Of a stretch of 64,000 nucleotides of DNA, positions 16,982 through 25,989 are shown one piece after another. This DNA is from Actinomadura graeca (GTDB taxonomy: Bacteria > Actinomycetota > Actinomycetes > Streptosporangiales > Streptosporangiaceae). The DNA lies in assembly GCF_019175365.1 (NCBI RefSeq), contig NZ_CP059572.1:2108001-2172000 (forward strand), in the 5' to 3' direction. The position numbers were made by a program, and so were the translations under genes. The number at the start of each line of letters is the position of its first letter. The stretch's first letter is position 1. The notes below the pieces were generated by a model. It was given only the letters and a program-made list of their open reading frames with translations, searched no databases and had not been told where the DNA came from.

Positions 16982-17892
16982 GCCATACCTCCCGGGCCGT
17001 CATGGTCCGTGAGCTGCACGTAAAGTCCGTTGACGAGCAGCCGTGCGTCATCGAGGTTCCATGAGGTCTCTGCGGTACCGCCGAATAAGGAGGTCATCCT
17101 GTTCTGGCAGAGCATGTCCGATCGGCTCATCGGGTTCTCCCACAGCCACACCACCGCATTGCGGTAGGCATCCGGCTCGCGGCAGCCGATATAGCAGAGG
17201 TTGGGGACGTTATAGAAGAGGCACTCCACAAAGTAGGAAGGCGCGCCCTTCTTGACAACGGACGATCGTTCGTCCTCGACGAGCCGGTTACGGGCGTTCT
17301 TGGCGATTCGGACAACGGGTTTGAAGACTCCTCCGCATAACAAATCCTTGATCTCACCGTTATGACGATGTTGCATGGGATAGTTGACGACACGGGTGCG
17401 GCCATTATGAAATTCGATGCCCCCCTCAAAGTACCGATGCAGGTGGTCATGGAACAGGGTATAGAGGTGGAAGTCGAGCGAAATTAGCACATCGGCCTTC
17501 AAGGCGAGGGCCTTGGCGGGGACCTCTACACACTTATTCCTCACCTGCACGCCGAAGAACCGCTCCTGCAGCACCGGAATGACCCTTCCCCGAAACCACT
17601 CCCAGGTGCGGGTCGATGACTCGTGAAGCTTCAGGTACTTCTCCTTCTGCACCGGAGGGAGCCGATCGGTGTTCGCATAGAAGGGGTCCTTGAGAGCGAT
17701 CACGACGTCGACGTCGCTGTCGCCGACAATATTCGTTTTCCCCGCATACGATCCCTGGCAAAATATCTCGTATTCGCAATCTTCAAGAGCCGCTGATGTC
17801 AAGGCTTCTTTGATCGTCTCGTAGGTGTGCGCCGCCTGAAGGAAGTCGCCTCGCTCTGACCATTCCTCCAACTGCTCCCTGGCGAGAACCAC
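16978..17892 (-). CDS. CD-NTase (CBASS cyclic oligonucleotide synthase)
   Basis: A 304-residue nucleotidyltransferase. The active-site motif is CQGSYAGKTNIVGDSDVDVV: GS at 47-48 and the DxD at Asp60/Asp62, with a third carboxylate likely at Asp134 in LKADVLISLD. This is the pol-beta-like arrangement of cGAS/DncV-like enzymes, which make cyclic di- or trinucleotides on phage infection. The GTG start follows GAGGGGG and lies nine bases after the STAND gene stop. Base composition is clearly lower in GC than the flanks, a sign of horizontal transfer. The clade and product nucleotide cannot be settled by eye. Confidence 0.9.
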   Translation of the reverse strand: MVLAREQLEEWSERGDFLQAAHTYETIKEALTSAALEDCEYEIFCQGSYAGKTNIVGDSDVDVVIALKDPFYANTDRLPPVQKEKYLKLHESSTRTWEWFRGRVIPVLQERFFGVQVRNKCVEVPAKALALKADVLISLDFHLYTLFHDHLHRYFEGGIEFHNGRTRVVNYPMQHRHNGEIKDLLCGGVFKPVVRIAKNARNRLVEDERSSVVKKGAPSYFVECLFYNVPNLCYIGCREPDAYRNAVVWLWENPMSRSDMLCQNRMTSLFGGTAETSWNLDDARLLVNGLYVQLTDHDGPGGMA

Positions 17893-17901
17893 CGCGCCCC
17901 C

Positions 17902-19821
17902 TCAGATGATATCGGGCCAATCGTCAATGAGCGGCGGCACCGGGTCAACCGAAACCTCCCGGTCCATCGCGGCTACCACGCCCGCGTCTGGGTTCTCGTC
18001 GAACCCGGAGCTCTCGCTTAGCATCTGTAGGCTCGATTTCGACTGCTCGTTGGGACTCAGAGGCCACACGGCCTCCTCCCAAAGAACCGCCCTGAACTTC
18101 TGATCGAACATGAGGTGCTCGCCTGGGACTTGCCGGGACGGGGCTGACTTCTCTTCGAGGCTCAGCTGCGCCACCTCCTCGTGGACGGAGGCCAAATTCA
18201 GGCTGGTCCGTATCACGCGCGGTTCGCTCTTGAGGGGATGGGTGAGAACTTTTGGGAGGCACGCTCCGATCTCATCGGGCAACGCCCGGGTGGCGACCTC
18301 GGGAGGAAGCCTTCCAGGCTCGACTCTCTGCGCCGCCTGCTCGCCTTTCGCCCAGTCCCTGACCTCCACGAAGCGGTTACTACGCGAACCCTCTATCACG
18401 TCATCCAGTGACCGCTGGCGTTGATGGTCGAGAGCCTGCGCCCGTTCGGCCACAACGTCGGGACAGCGCACCCGCCCGCCGAGATCCCCGACCCAGAGCG
18501 AACGGTCGCCGACCTCGACCCTTTCTACGAGCTTCGCCTCGGCGAGGCGGTCCATTTCCCGCTCGACCTGAGAGGTGCTGAGACCCGAGGCGACCGCGAT
18601 GGCGCGCTGGTCGATCACTCTCTCTTGGAAATGCGCGACGACACCAAGGACCCTGGCCTGAGAGCTCGCAGGCTCGCCCGAAAGCCGGCCATGGAGATCG
18701 AGAAGCGTGTCGACGGCCGAGGTGCCGTCCCTGTCCAGCCGAGCCGCCATCGACCCGACCGCTTCGACTCCATACAGGCTGATCGCCGCACCGGCGAGGA
18801 GGACGGCCCGGGCTACCCCGCGGCACGTCATCAGAATGTGACGCAGGCCGGGTTCGGCGGCTAAGGGCAGCTCCCCACAGACAGAACCAAGCAGTTCCCT
18901 CTGTTGCTCCTCGTCAAGTGGGCCGAGGCGGTTCTCGACAACCCGCCGATTTGTGATCTCGCTCAGTCCGAGCCGCTCCCGGCTCACCAGGATGACACGC
19001 GCCGCTCGTTCGGGGAGGACCTCCTCGATGAGGAAGTCCTCCCTTTCCGGAACGTCGTCCAGCACGTACACCCGATCCGGCGCAGCAGCGGTCACCGCTC
19101 TGAACTCCTCCTTCAGGTCCTCGGGATCATCTGGTAGCTCCGCGGGGGGCACGCCGAGGTTGTGCAGAATCTCCCTCTGCACCTCCTGCACCGGTCTGGG
19201 CAGGCCCAGTCGTCCGTCCGGCAGCCTGCGAGAGAGCCCGACCTCGACGACATGCGCCGCCTGGGGGTCGATCACCCGCCGCGCCAGGGCCCTGGCGAAG
19301 ACGCTTTTGCCGATTCCCCGCTCCCCATTGATCTCGATAATAAGATCGTCGTGGTTCTGGGCCGCCAGATCCCTCAGAAGGTCCTGCCGAAGCAGTGGTG
19401 TCGGCACGGGCTTGCGCCAGGCGAGCACAAGTCCTTCGAGAACCCCGGCGGTGAGGCACGGCGCCAGGTCGGCGAAGGCCGGAACCCCCGGAGTACGCCA
19501 CCCACGGTGAGCCGGTTCGCGCCACTCGCTTCCGTCATCAGCCGTCTCTGTGTCGTTTTCGAGCAACAGCCGGATGAACTGGTAGGAGTAGGTCGGCTCC
19601 TCAAACCTCAGAAATGGCCAGACGCGCGCCATCACGGTTTCGGGGTGGGCTGTCCTGGCTGCCCTCCGCGCCTTGCTGAGAGCCTCCTCGACCAGGGGGT
19701 CCGCCCATGAGATCTCGTCGAGGAAGTCATGAAGCCTTCTCAGCGGCGCCTGTTGCGCGTCGGCCCCTTTCATAATCGGACTGTCAGGGAGACATCGGTC
19801 TCCATCGCGCCCGTCGACCAT
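17902..19821 (-). CDS. STAND-type NTPase in the CBASS operon
   Basis: A 639-residue protein not recognised as a standard CBASS component. Residues 1-150 are a soluble N-terminal region without an identifiable effector fold. Walker A is GERGIGKS at 166-173, and Walker B is VYVLDD at 251-256, followed by a sensor-like ARVILVSRE. A winged-helix-like segment (AVASGLSTSQVEREMDRLAEAKLVERV) comes next, and then about 180 residues of unassigned C-terminus. This is the NB-ARC/STAND order. The ATG at 19821 has GAGAGGGG upstream; earlier in-frame codons run into an older gene remnant. It is nine bases from the CD-NTase gene, so it is probably part of the same defence unit, as a phage sensor or regulator (inference). 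Confidence 0.82.
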   Translation of the reverse strand: MVDGRDGDRCLPDSPIMKGADAQQAPLRRLHDFLDEISWADPLVEEALSKARRAARTAHPETVMARVWPFLRFEEPTYSYQFIRLLLENDTETADDGSEWREPAHRGWRTPGVPAFADLAPCLTAGVLEGLVLAWRKPVPTPLLRQDLLRDLAAQNHDDLIIEINGERGIGKSVFARALARRVIDPQAAHVVEVGLSRRLPDGRLGLPRPVQEVQREILHNLGVPPAELPDDPEDLKEEFRAVTAAAPDRVYVLDDVPEREDFLIEEVLPERAARVILVSRERLGLSEITNRRVVENRLGPLDEEQQRELLGSVCGELPLAAEPGLRHILMTCRGVARAVLLAGAAISLYGVEAVGSMAARLDRDGTSAVDTLLDLHGRLSGEPASSQARVLGVVAHFQERVIDQRAIAVASGLSTSQVEREMDRLAEAKLVERVEVGDRSLWVGDLGGRVRCPDVVAERAQALDHQRQRSLDDVIEGSRSNRFVEVRDWAKGEQAAQRVEPGRLPPEVATRALPDEIGACLPKVLTHPLKSEPRVIRTSLNLASVHEEVAQLSLEEKSAPSRQVPGEHLMFDQKFRAVLWEEAVWPLSPNEQSKSSLQMLSESSGFDENPDAGVVAAMDREVSVDPVPPLIDDWPDII

Positions 19822-20165
19822 CACCGCGCCCCTCTCTACCGGGTGGATGATGCCCGCCACGCGCATCCGCCAGACGGGCCGCCACGGCCAGATCCGGCGG
19901 TGTCTACTCCGCGGAGGCGGGCGAGGCGGGGGCTGGCGTTCGCGCCACCAGATGTGACGCGCCCGGATCTGTCGGTCGCCGCGATCGGGGGGCGACGATC
20001 GAGTCCCGCGGCCCCGCCGGGCCGGCACCGGTGGTGGAACGAACCGGGGCACGGATGAGCATCCGCCGCCGCCGTGAGCGCAAGCCCGAGCACTTCCTGG
20101 CCTCGTCAGAGATGCCCGTATGCGTATGGGGGGCGGGCGTCGGGGAGAGGGGGTGGACGCCCGTC
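19822..20165. other. Non-coding region upstream of the defence operon
   Basis: No gene can be supported in these 344 bases. The region presumably holds the promoter of the STAND-CD-NTase-patatin operon. The open frame on the minus strand continues through it but codes for low-complexity Arg/Pro sequence. Confidence 0.5.
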
Positions 20166-20343
20166 CCCCGCGGGTTATTTTCGGTGATGAGGTCGTGGTA
20201 GCGGCCCATCCAGTAGGGCAGGAGGTAGGACGCTCCGTCGTCTTCGGTGCCGCCTGCGCTGCCCTGGTCGAGCTGTAGGGGTCGTGGTTCCAGTGGCTGA
20301 CCACTCGCTCGTCCACGGGGAGGACCGTTCCACTTCGCAGCAT
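20166..20343 (-). pseudogene. Frameshifted C-terminal remnant of an unidentified gene
   Basis: Two pieces of protein-like sequence follow each other in different minus-strand frames: VDERVVSHWNHDPYSST and then TEDDGASYLLPYWMGRYHDL. A single-base deletion near 20260 would join them. The second piece looks like a conserved enzyme C-terminus, but the family was not recognised. Its neighbours are sugar-transporter remnants, so it may have been a carbohydrate-active enzyme (inference). Confidence 0.5.
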
Positions 20344-20433
20344 GCCCAGCCGCCGCCCTCGACGACACCGTCGAGGGCGCGGCGGCGGTGCTGCTCCAAC
20401 TCCGTGTGGGCGGTCAGCGGGTCCGGCTCAGCG

Positions 20434-20535
20434 ACGGTCGGCTACGGGTCCGCGATGGCCGTGGTGATGACCGCGCTGGTCGTGCTCGCGGGCCTGGTCT
20501 TCATGCGCCTGCGTTCCCGGGCGGGAGGACGGCGG
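20434..20535 (+). pseudogene. Remnant of a MalF-type sugar ABC permease (C-terminus)
   Basis: Only the last membrane helix survives: ATVGYGSAMAVVMTALVVLA followed by LVFMRLRSRAGGRR. The GYGSAMAV start and basic tail are typical of MalF-like permease C-termini. It lies directly before the MalG-type pseudogene, the normal gene order. Confidence 0.6.
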
Positions 20536-20536
20536 C

Positions 20537-21286
20537 ATGAACGGCACCATGACGAGGCCCCGGACGCGCGGCACGGCAGTGACCGCCGCCCCGGCCGTGC
20601 GGGTTCGGCGGATCTCCCGCTCGCTCCTCGGCCTCTGCTTCGGGCTGCTCGCCCTGATCTTCTTCCTCCCGATGATCTGGATGACGCTGTCCGGCTAGAA
20701 ATCGAACTCCGACATCTTCTCCCATCCGTTCGCGCCACCGGGCGACATCGACTTCGGGCAGTGGAAGACCGCCTGGCAGGTCGGCGGACTCGGCCAATAT
20801 GTGGTCAACGGCCTCGTCGTCACCGCGTCCTCGGTACTGGCCATTCTGGTATTGGAATCCGCCGCCGCCTACGCGTTCAGCAGATTCAGGTTCCGCGGTC
20901 GCGGCGCCTTCATGGGCTTGCTGGCGTTGGGACTCCTGCTCCCGTTGCAGTCGTATTTCATCACGCAGAACACGATCTTCACCGACCTCGGTCTCACCGA
21001 CACCCGCTGGGCGCTCATCGTGCCGTACACCGCGATGGGCCTGCCGTTGGCGACGTACCTGCTCAAGGTCTACCTGGACGCGCTGCCGTTCGAGCTCTTC
21101 GAGGCCGCCCGCGTCGACGGCGCCGGCGACCTGCGCGTCTTCCTGATGATCGTGGTCCCGCTCCTGAAACCGGGCCTGGCCACCGTCGCCATCTTCTCCG
21201 CGCTCACCAGCTGGAACGAATTCCTTATCTACGTGGTGTTCAACCGATGGGTGGTGGGCGGCGTCACCGCCGGAAGCCTGAAATGA
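20537..21286 (+). pseudogene. MalG-type sugar ABC permease, broken by amber stop and internal deletion
   Basis: Translation from the ATG gives a cytosolic tail and first helix (LLGLCFGLLALIFFLPMIWM) and then an in-frame TAG at 20696-20698. The frame continues intact through FGQWKTAWQVGGLGQYVVNG, AAAYAFSRFRFRG and the EAA loop FELFEAARVDGAGDLRVF. After SWNEFLIYVVF it jumps to RWVVGGVTAGSLK, so about 40-50 residues holding a helix are missing. Both faults should abolish function. It once worked with the MalF-like protein upstream as the inner-membrane part of a carbohydrate importer. Confidence 0.85.
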
Positions 21287-21319
21287 TCCTCATAGCCCGT
21301 GGGGAACTGGCGAAGACGG

Positions 21320-21988
21320 TCAGGTGAGCCTCTTATAGAGGAGCTTTGTGAAGCCGTCGGGATCGGTGATGATCCGGCTCTGTCTCACCGTCTCGACGTC
21401 CCATGCCTGCATGGCCTCCAGCCGGAGGGTGATGGGCCTGTCGACCTGGATGAAGATGTGGCCGGTGGCGGTGGAGCCGTAGACGGGGTCGTCGGCGAGG
21501 GGACGGCGGCCGGCGCTGATGGCGACCAGCAGGTCGCTCTCCCCGACCGGGGTGTCGGTGGTGACGTTGAACAGGCGGGAGACGATCCACGCGCGGGTGA
21601 GCCGGTCCTGCGCGGTCACGAACTGGCCGCGGACCTGCTGGGTCACCTCGTACACGCCCTGCCCGGCCAAAGTGATCGTGGCGTTGGTGACGGGAGTCCA
21701 CCGGCGGCCGGTGGTCGTCGACAACGCGGTGGTCTCGCCGATCGCGCTGCCGTGGTCGAGCGTCCGGCCGGGCGGGGCCGTGGTCGTGTCGGCCGGGGCC
21801 TGCCCGCCGGGGGCGGGGTCGGCGGTGGCGGGGGCGATCATGGCGGCCAGCAGCGCGGCGATGACGGGCACGAGGGCGAGGCCGCACAGGAGGGCCACCG
21901 CCTCCAGCGCGGACGTGTCGTTGCGCGTGAGCCGTGGCCGGCGGGAGCGGGTGGCGCGCTTGAGGGCGTGGCCGTCGTAGCCGGTCAT
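21320..21988 (-). CDS. Single-pass membrane protein of unknown function
   Basis: A 222-residue protein. An N-terminal basic cytosolic stretch of about 25 residues is followed by one hydrophobic helix (AVALLCGLALVPVIAALLAAM), a Pro/Thr/Ala-rich linker, and then an apparently folded extracytoplasmic domain (TPVTNATITLAGQGVYEVTQ to the C-terminus) rich in Thr and Val. No family was recognised. It is adjacent to decayed genes on one side and an AfsR-like regulator on the other, and its link to either is unknown. Confidence 0.6.
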   Translation of the reverse strand: MTGYDGHALKRATRSRRPRLTRNDTSALEAVALLCGLALVPVIAALLAAMIAPATADPAPGGQAPADTTTAPPGRTLDHGSAIGETTALSTTTGRRWTPVTNATITLAGQGVYEVTQQVRGQFVTAQDRLTRAWIVSRLFNVTTDTPVGESDLLVAISAGRRPLADDPVYGSTATGHIFIQVDRPITLRLEAMQAWDVETVRQSRIITDPDGFTKLLYKRLT

Positions 21989-22384
21989 GGCGTCAGACCG
22001 TGGTGCCCAGATGGCAGGTTCTGATCTCGATCCCGGTCCTTCTCGATGTCAGCATCCGCACGATGACGCTTCCTTCCGTGATCACAGCCACCTTCTGCTG
22101 CTCGTCCTCGTCCCCCCATGCCGCCGGGCCCGCGGCCCGCCGATGCGCGCCGGACGCCTGTGCCCCCGATGCTCAGGCGTTCTCAGCTGCTGGGACGCTT
22201 CCATGCGAGTAGCTTCGCGGGCGCCGTCCATGCCTGGTCCATGCCCGGTCCATAGCGGGGCGGGACGGGATGCTCCGGAGGCCGCGCAGGCGGGCTCGTC
22301 CGTCCGCGGTGGCCGGGCCGCCCGGCGTGCCCGCTGGCGCGTCATCAAAGGCGGACGAACATGACGGAATAAAATGAGATTATC

Positions 22385-22398
22385 AAGAATATATTCTT
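22385..22398. promoter_or_regulatory. Perfect 14-bp palindrome AAGAATATATTCTT
   Basis: A perfect, wholly AT-dominated dyad in a genome of about 70% GC, 222 bases upstream of the AfsR-like start. It may be an operator or part of a promoter; the binding protein is unknown. Confidence 0.4.
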
Positions 22399-22526
22399 CG
22401 CCCGGTTGTGATCTGGGCCACATGTCAGCGGATCTGACCGAGACCCACCGTCACGAGATGACACCAGGCGTGATATCGGACGGCGAAACCGTGCCAAGCA
22501 CACCAAGAATGCTTTCATTGCCCGAT

Positions 22527-22544
22527 GTGACACATATCTGTCAC
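22527..22544. promoter_or_regulatory. Dyad GTGACA-n6-TGTCAC upstream of the AfsR-like gene
   Basis: Perfect 6-bp arms separated by CATATC, centred about 85 bases before the start codon. The position suits an operator overlapping the promoter. The TGTCAC arm could also serve as a -35 element. Confidence 0.45.
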
Positions 22545-22620
22545 AGTATTGTGTTTCGGGGCATTGTCGAGTTGGGTGGCGATCGACCTTGCCCGCCACG
22601 ATGCCGAGAGTTGATGCCGT

Positions 22621-25434
22621 ATGGCCGGAGAATTCAAGATCTTGGGCCCGTTAGAGGTCTGGACCGGCGGCGAGCGGGTGCGCCTGAGCGGGGCCGGGCA
22701 GCAGAGGGTGCTGGCCGCGTTGCTGCTGTCAGCGGGTCATGTGGTGCCGTTGAGCCGTCTGGTGGACGCGGTCTGGCCGCAGGATCCGCCCCCCACCGCG
22801 GAGAAGCGCGTCCGGAATCTGGTCTCCGAGCTGAGGAGGCTGCTCGGCGACGGGGGTTCTGACGGGCCGGTGGCGGCGGGTGCCGGATACCGGCTCGACG
22901 TCGGAGAGGACGCCCTTGACGCCGCCGTCTTCGACCGCCGGGTGAGGCGGGCCCGCCGGCATGCCGCCGAGGGGGAACCGGCGGAGGCGGTGACCGAGTT
23001 CCGCGCGGCCCTGAACCTGTGGCGGGGGCCGGTGCTGGCGGGGCTGGAGTGCCCGGCGTTGCAGCCGCAGGTGACCAGCTGGGAGGAGAGACGGACGGCG
23101 GCGCTGGAGGAGGACATCGATCTGGAGCTGGACCTCGGCCGGCACCACAGCGTGATCAGCGAGCTGACCGAGCAGGTGGCCGCCCACCCGCTGCGGGAAC
23201 GGCTGGCCGGTCAGCTGATGCTCGCCTTGCACCGGGCCGGCCGGCGGGCCGAGGCACTGCGGGTCTTCCACGACACCCGCGGAACGCTGGCGGAGGAACT
23301 GGGCCTGGACCCCGGCGAGCAGCTACAGCGGCTGCACCAGCGGATCCTGGCCAGCGACCCCGGCCTGGCGGCGCCGCCACCGGATCGGCGCAAGCGCGTC
23401 CACCAGCTGCCCCACGACCTCGCCGACTTCACCGGCCGTACCGCCGAGCTGAACCGCCTCGTCTCGGCCCTGCCGGACGAGGGGGAAGAGGCCACGGCGG
23501 TCGTGATCAATTCCATCGACGGGATGGCGGGTATCGGCAAGACCGCCCTGGCCGTGCACGTCGCGCACCGGCTGGCCGGCCGCTTCCCCGACGTGCAGCT
23601 GTTCATCGACCTGCACACGCATACGGCCGGAGAGCAGCTCGGCACCACGTCCGCCGCCCTGGACACGCTCCTGCGCGCGGTGGGCGTGCCGGGCGAGCAG
23701 ATCCCCGACAAGCTGCATCAACGGGCCGGGCTCTGGCGGGCAGAACTGGCCGACCTCAAGGCACTGATCGTGCTGGACAACGCCACCAGCGCCGAAGAGG
23801 TCAGGCCACTGCTGCCCGGCAACCCCGGCAGCCTGGTGCTGATCACGAGCCGCCGCCGCCTCACCGACCTGGAGGCCGCATGCACGCTGTCCCTGGAGGT
23901 GCTGCCGCCCGCCGACGCGGTCGCGCTGTTCACCCGGATCGCCGACGACGCGCGCGCCGTCACCGAACCGCGGTCGGTGCAGGAGGTGGTGCGGTTGTGC
24001 GGCCATCTGCCGTTGGCGGTCCGGATCGCCGCCGCACGGCTGCGCACCCGTCCCACCTGGACCCTCGCCCATCTGATCGAACGCCTCGCCGACCAGCAGC
24101 GGCGGCTGGGCGAGCTGGCCACCGGGGACCGTAGCGTGGCCGCCGCGTTCTCCCTCTCCTACCGGCACCTCACCCCCGTCCAGCAGCGGCTGTTCAGGCT
24201 GCTCAGCCTGCACCGGGGCACCGATTTCGACGCGTACACCGCCGCCGCGGTCGCCGACATCACCGTCCAGGAGGCGGAGTCGCTCCTGGAGGATTTGCTG
24301 GACATCCACCTGTTGCAACAGCACACCGTCGGCCGGTACCGCTTCCACGACCTGCTGCACACCTACGCCGCCCAGCTCGTCCTCGAAGAGGACACCGAGG
24401 CCGACCGGCGCGCCGCCCTGGGCCGCGTCCTCGACCACTACCTCGCATCCCTCCAGGGCGTCTACCGGCTGGAACGGAACGGCTGCACGCTCGTCGACGC
24501 GATGGTGGCCACCCGGTCGGCGGGGATCGCGTTCAGCGACCTGGCCGAGGGACAGACCTGGGTGTCGAACGAGCTGGACGGCATCCTCGGCGCCATCCGC
24601 ATGGCGGCCGCGGACCCCGGCGCGCCGATCGCCGTCGCCGCGGACCTGCTCCTCGCCCTCGACCCGATGGGCGACGTGGCGTTCCTGTGGCCGCGGCTCA
24701 ACGGCCCCGCCGCCGAGGTCGCCGACGCCGCCCGGGCACGCGGCGAGTCCCGCGCCGAGGCGCGGGCGCGGTACATGCTCGGCGGCGGACTCTGGCAGAT
24801 CGACCGCCTCGACGAGGGCGAAGAGCAGATCCGCCGCGGCATCCGGGCCGCCCAGGACGGCGGGGACGAGGCGATCCCGGAGCGGCTGCTCAACGTGTCC
24901 GCCCTGCTCGCCTCCGCCCGGCAGAACTACGAGGAGGCGCTGGAGATCTTCCAGGAGGGCCTGGCAGCCTGCCGGCGTTCCGGCAACTGGTGGTCGGAGC
25001 TGGAGATCCTCAACAACATCGCCGCCCTCCATATCATCGTCGGCGGACGTCCCCAGGAGGCGCTGGCCTGGGTGACGCGGGGGCTGGAGCTGGTGGACCG
25101 GGTCGGAGGGCAGCCCTACGCCTGGCTGTACCTGATGATCAACCGCGGCCGGGCGAGGGTGGCCCTCGGCCGTCCCGCCGAGGCGGTCGAGGACTTCCAC
25201 GCCGCGCTGAAGGCCAGCCGCGCCCGCGCCTTCCCCTTCCAGGAGGCACTGGCCCTCCAGGAACTGATGCAGGCGACCCGGCAACTCGGGCAGCTGGAGC
25301 AGGCCCTCGGACACGCCGAGGCGAGCCTCGCCATCTGGCGGCAACTCGGCCAAGAGGCCAAGCAGACCGAGATCCGCGAAGTCCAAGAGGAAATCCACGC
25401 AGAACTGAACGGCTCCCACCCATTGACAACCTAA
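22621..25434 (+). CDS. AfsR/SARP-type regulator (OmpR-like DNA-binding, BTAD, NB-ARC, TPR)
   Basis: A 937-residue protein in the AfsR layout. Residues 1-95 are an OmpR-type DNA-binding domain (FKILGPLEVWTGGERVRLSG), and about 96-245 are the bacterial transcriptional activation domain (EFRAALNLWRGPVLAGLE, ALRVFHDTRGTLAEELGLDPG). An NB-ARC ATPase follows, with Walker A GMAGIGKTALAVHVA near 302 and Walker B-like LKALIVLDN. A winged-helix region and C-terminal TPR-like helices (about 680-930) end it. Such proteins activate secondary-metabolite or developmental genes, often under Ser/Thr-kinase control. No biosynthetic cluster lies beside it here, so its targets may be distant. Confidence 0.93.
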   Translation: MAGEFKILGPLEVWTGGERVRLSGAGQQRVLAALLLSAGHVVPLSRLVDAVWPQDPPPTAEKRVRNLVSELRRLLGDGGSDGPVAAGAGYRLDVGEDALDAAVFDRRVRRARRHAAEGEPAEAVTEFRAALNLWRGPVLAGLECPALQPQVTSWEERRTAALEEDIDLELDLGRHHSVISELTEQVAAHPLRERLAGQLMLALHRAGRRAEALRVFHDTRGTLAEELGLDPGEQLQRLHQRILASDPGLAAPPPDRRKRVHQLPHDLADFTGRTAELNRLVSALPDEGEEATAVVINSIDGMAGIGKTALAVHVAHRLAGRFPDVQLFIDLHTHTAGEQLGTTSAALDTLLRAVGVPGEQIPDKLHQRAGLWRAELADLKALIVLDNATSAEEVRPLLPGNPGSLVLITSRRRLTDLEAACTLSLEVLPPADAVALFTRIADDARAVTEPRSVQEVVRLCGHLPLAVRIAAARLRTRPTWTLAHLIERLADQQRRLGELATGDRSVAAAFSLSYRHLTPVQQRLFRLLSLHRGTDFDAYTAAAVADITVQEAESLLEDLLDIHLLQQHTVGRYRFHDLLHTYAAQLVLEEDTEADRRAALGRVLDHYLASLQGVYRLERNGCTLVDAMVATRSAGIAFSDLAEGQTWVSNELDGILGAIRMAAADPGAPIAVAADLLLALDPMGDVAFLWPRLNGPAAEVADAARARGESRAEARARYMLGGGLWQIDRLDEGEEQIRRGIRAAQDGGDEAIPERLLNVSALLASARQNYEEALEIFQEGLAACRRSGNWWSELEILNNIAALHIIVGGRPQEALAWVTRGLELVDRVGGQPYAWLYLMINRGRARVALGRPAEAVEDFHAALKASRARAFPFQEALALQELMQATRQLGQLEQALGHAEASLAIWRQLGQEAKQTEIREVQEEIHAELNGSHPLTT

Positions 25435-25442
25435 GAGACAAC

Positions 25443-25476
25443 GGCACGGGCACCGGGGGTTTCCGGTGCCCGTGCC
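25443..25476. terminator. Bidirectional hairpin terminator
   Basis: A perfect 14-bp stem (GGCACGGGCACCGG, loop GGGTTT) lies nine bases after the AfsR-like stop and before the convergent flavin reductase stop. TTGTT follows on the plus strand. Confidence 0.85.
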
Positions 25477-25500
25477 TTGTTGGGGGTGGTCAGTCCTTTC

Positions 25501-25986
25501 TCAGGCCGGTGCCAGTCGGCGGAAGCGGCTGGTGCGGAAGACCAGTGGAGGGGTTTCCGGACTGGCGAGCAGGGCCTGGACCTCCAGCAGCGCGATCACG
25601 TGGTCGCCGGCCGGGATCTCCTCGTGGAGGCGGCAGTCCGGCCAGGCGGTGGAGTCGAGGACGAACACGCCGCCGCCCGGCCGGGCCTCCCAGTCGACGC
25701 CGCTGAAGCGGTCGCCCTCCTTGCGGGAGAGGCGCATGCAAACCTCGTTGTGGTTCTCCGCGAGCACGCTCAGGCCCAGCCGCGGCGCGTGCCGCAGGCG
25801 CGGCCAGGTCTCCGAGGTGTTCTGGACGCAGATCGACACCAGCGGCGGGGCCAGGGACACCGCGGTGAACGAACTCGCCGCCATGCCGTCCGGCGTGCCG
25901 TCGACGAGGGCGCACACCGCCGTCACCCCGGACGGGAAGCACCCGAAGGTGCGGCGGAGCGCGGCGACGTCCTCCATCTCGGCCAC
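25501..25986 (-). CDS. Flavin reductase (HpaC/FMN-reductase family)
   Basis: A 161-residue protein in the usual size range. It has LRRTFGCFPSGVTAVCALVDG, MAASSFTAVSLAPPLVSICVQ and a C-terminal LVFRTSRFRRL, the family pattern of short-chain NAD(P)H:flavin oxidoreductases that feed reduced flavin to two-component monooxygenases. Upstream on the same strand there is only debris of other genes, so its monooxygenase partner may have been lost or may lie elsewhere. Confidence 0.9.
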   Translation of the reverse strand: MAEMEDVAALRRTFGCFPSGVTAVCALVDGTPDGMAASSFTAVSLAPPLVSICVQNTSETWPRLRHAPRLGLSVLAENHNEVCMRLSRKEGDRFSGVDWEARPGGGVFVLDSTAWPDCRLHEEIPAGDHVIALLEVQALLASPETPPLVFRTSRFRRLAPA

Positions 25987-25989
25987 CTG

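Larger units (their letters stand above)
21989..22620. other. Regulatory region upstream of the AfsR-like gene
   Basis: A 632-base stretch without a supportable gene. The last 270 bases are AT-rich for this genome and contain two palindromes listed separately. Confidence 0.6.

Noticed and set aside
19822..20343. Extending the STAND protein to an upstream start at 20343
   Set aside because: The extra 174 residues are low-complexity and run over a frameshifted remnant of another gene.
22345..22599. 84-residue minus-strand frame in the AfsR-like promoter region
   Set aside because: Falls on AT-rich regulatory sequence with palindromes; composition is not that of a coding region.
23323..25419. 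698-residue minus-strand frame opposite the AfsR-like gene
   Set aside because: Shadow frame; domain-rich plus-strand protein is certain and the minus product has no motif.
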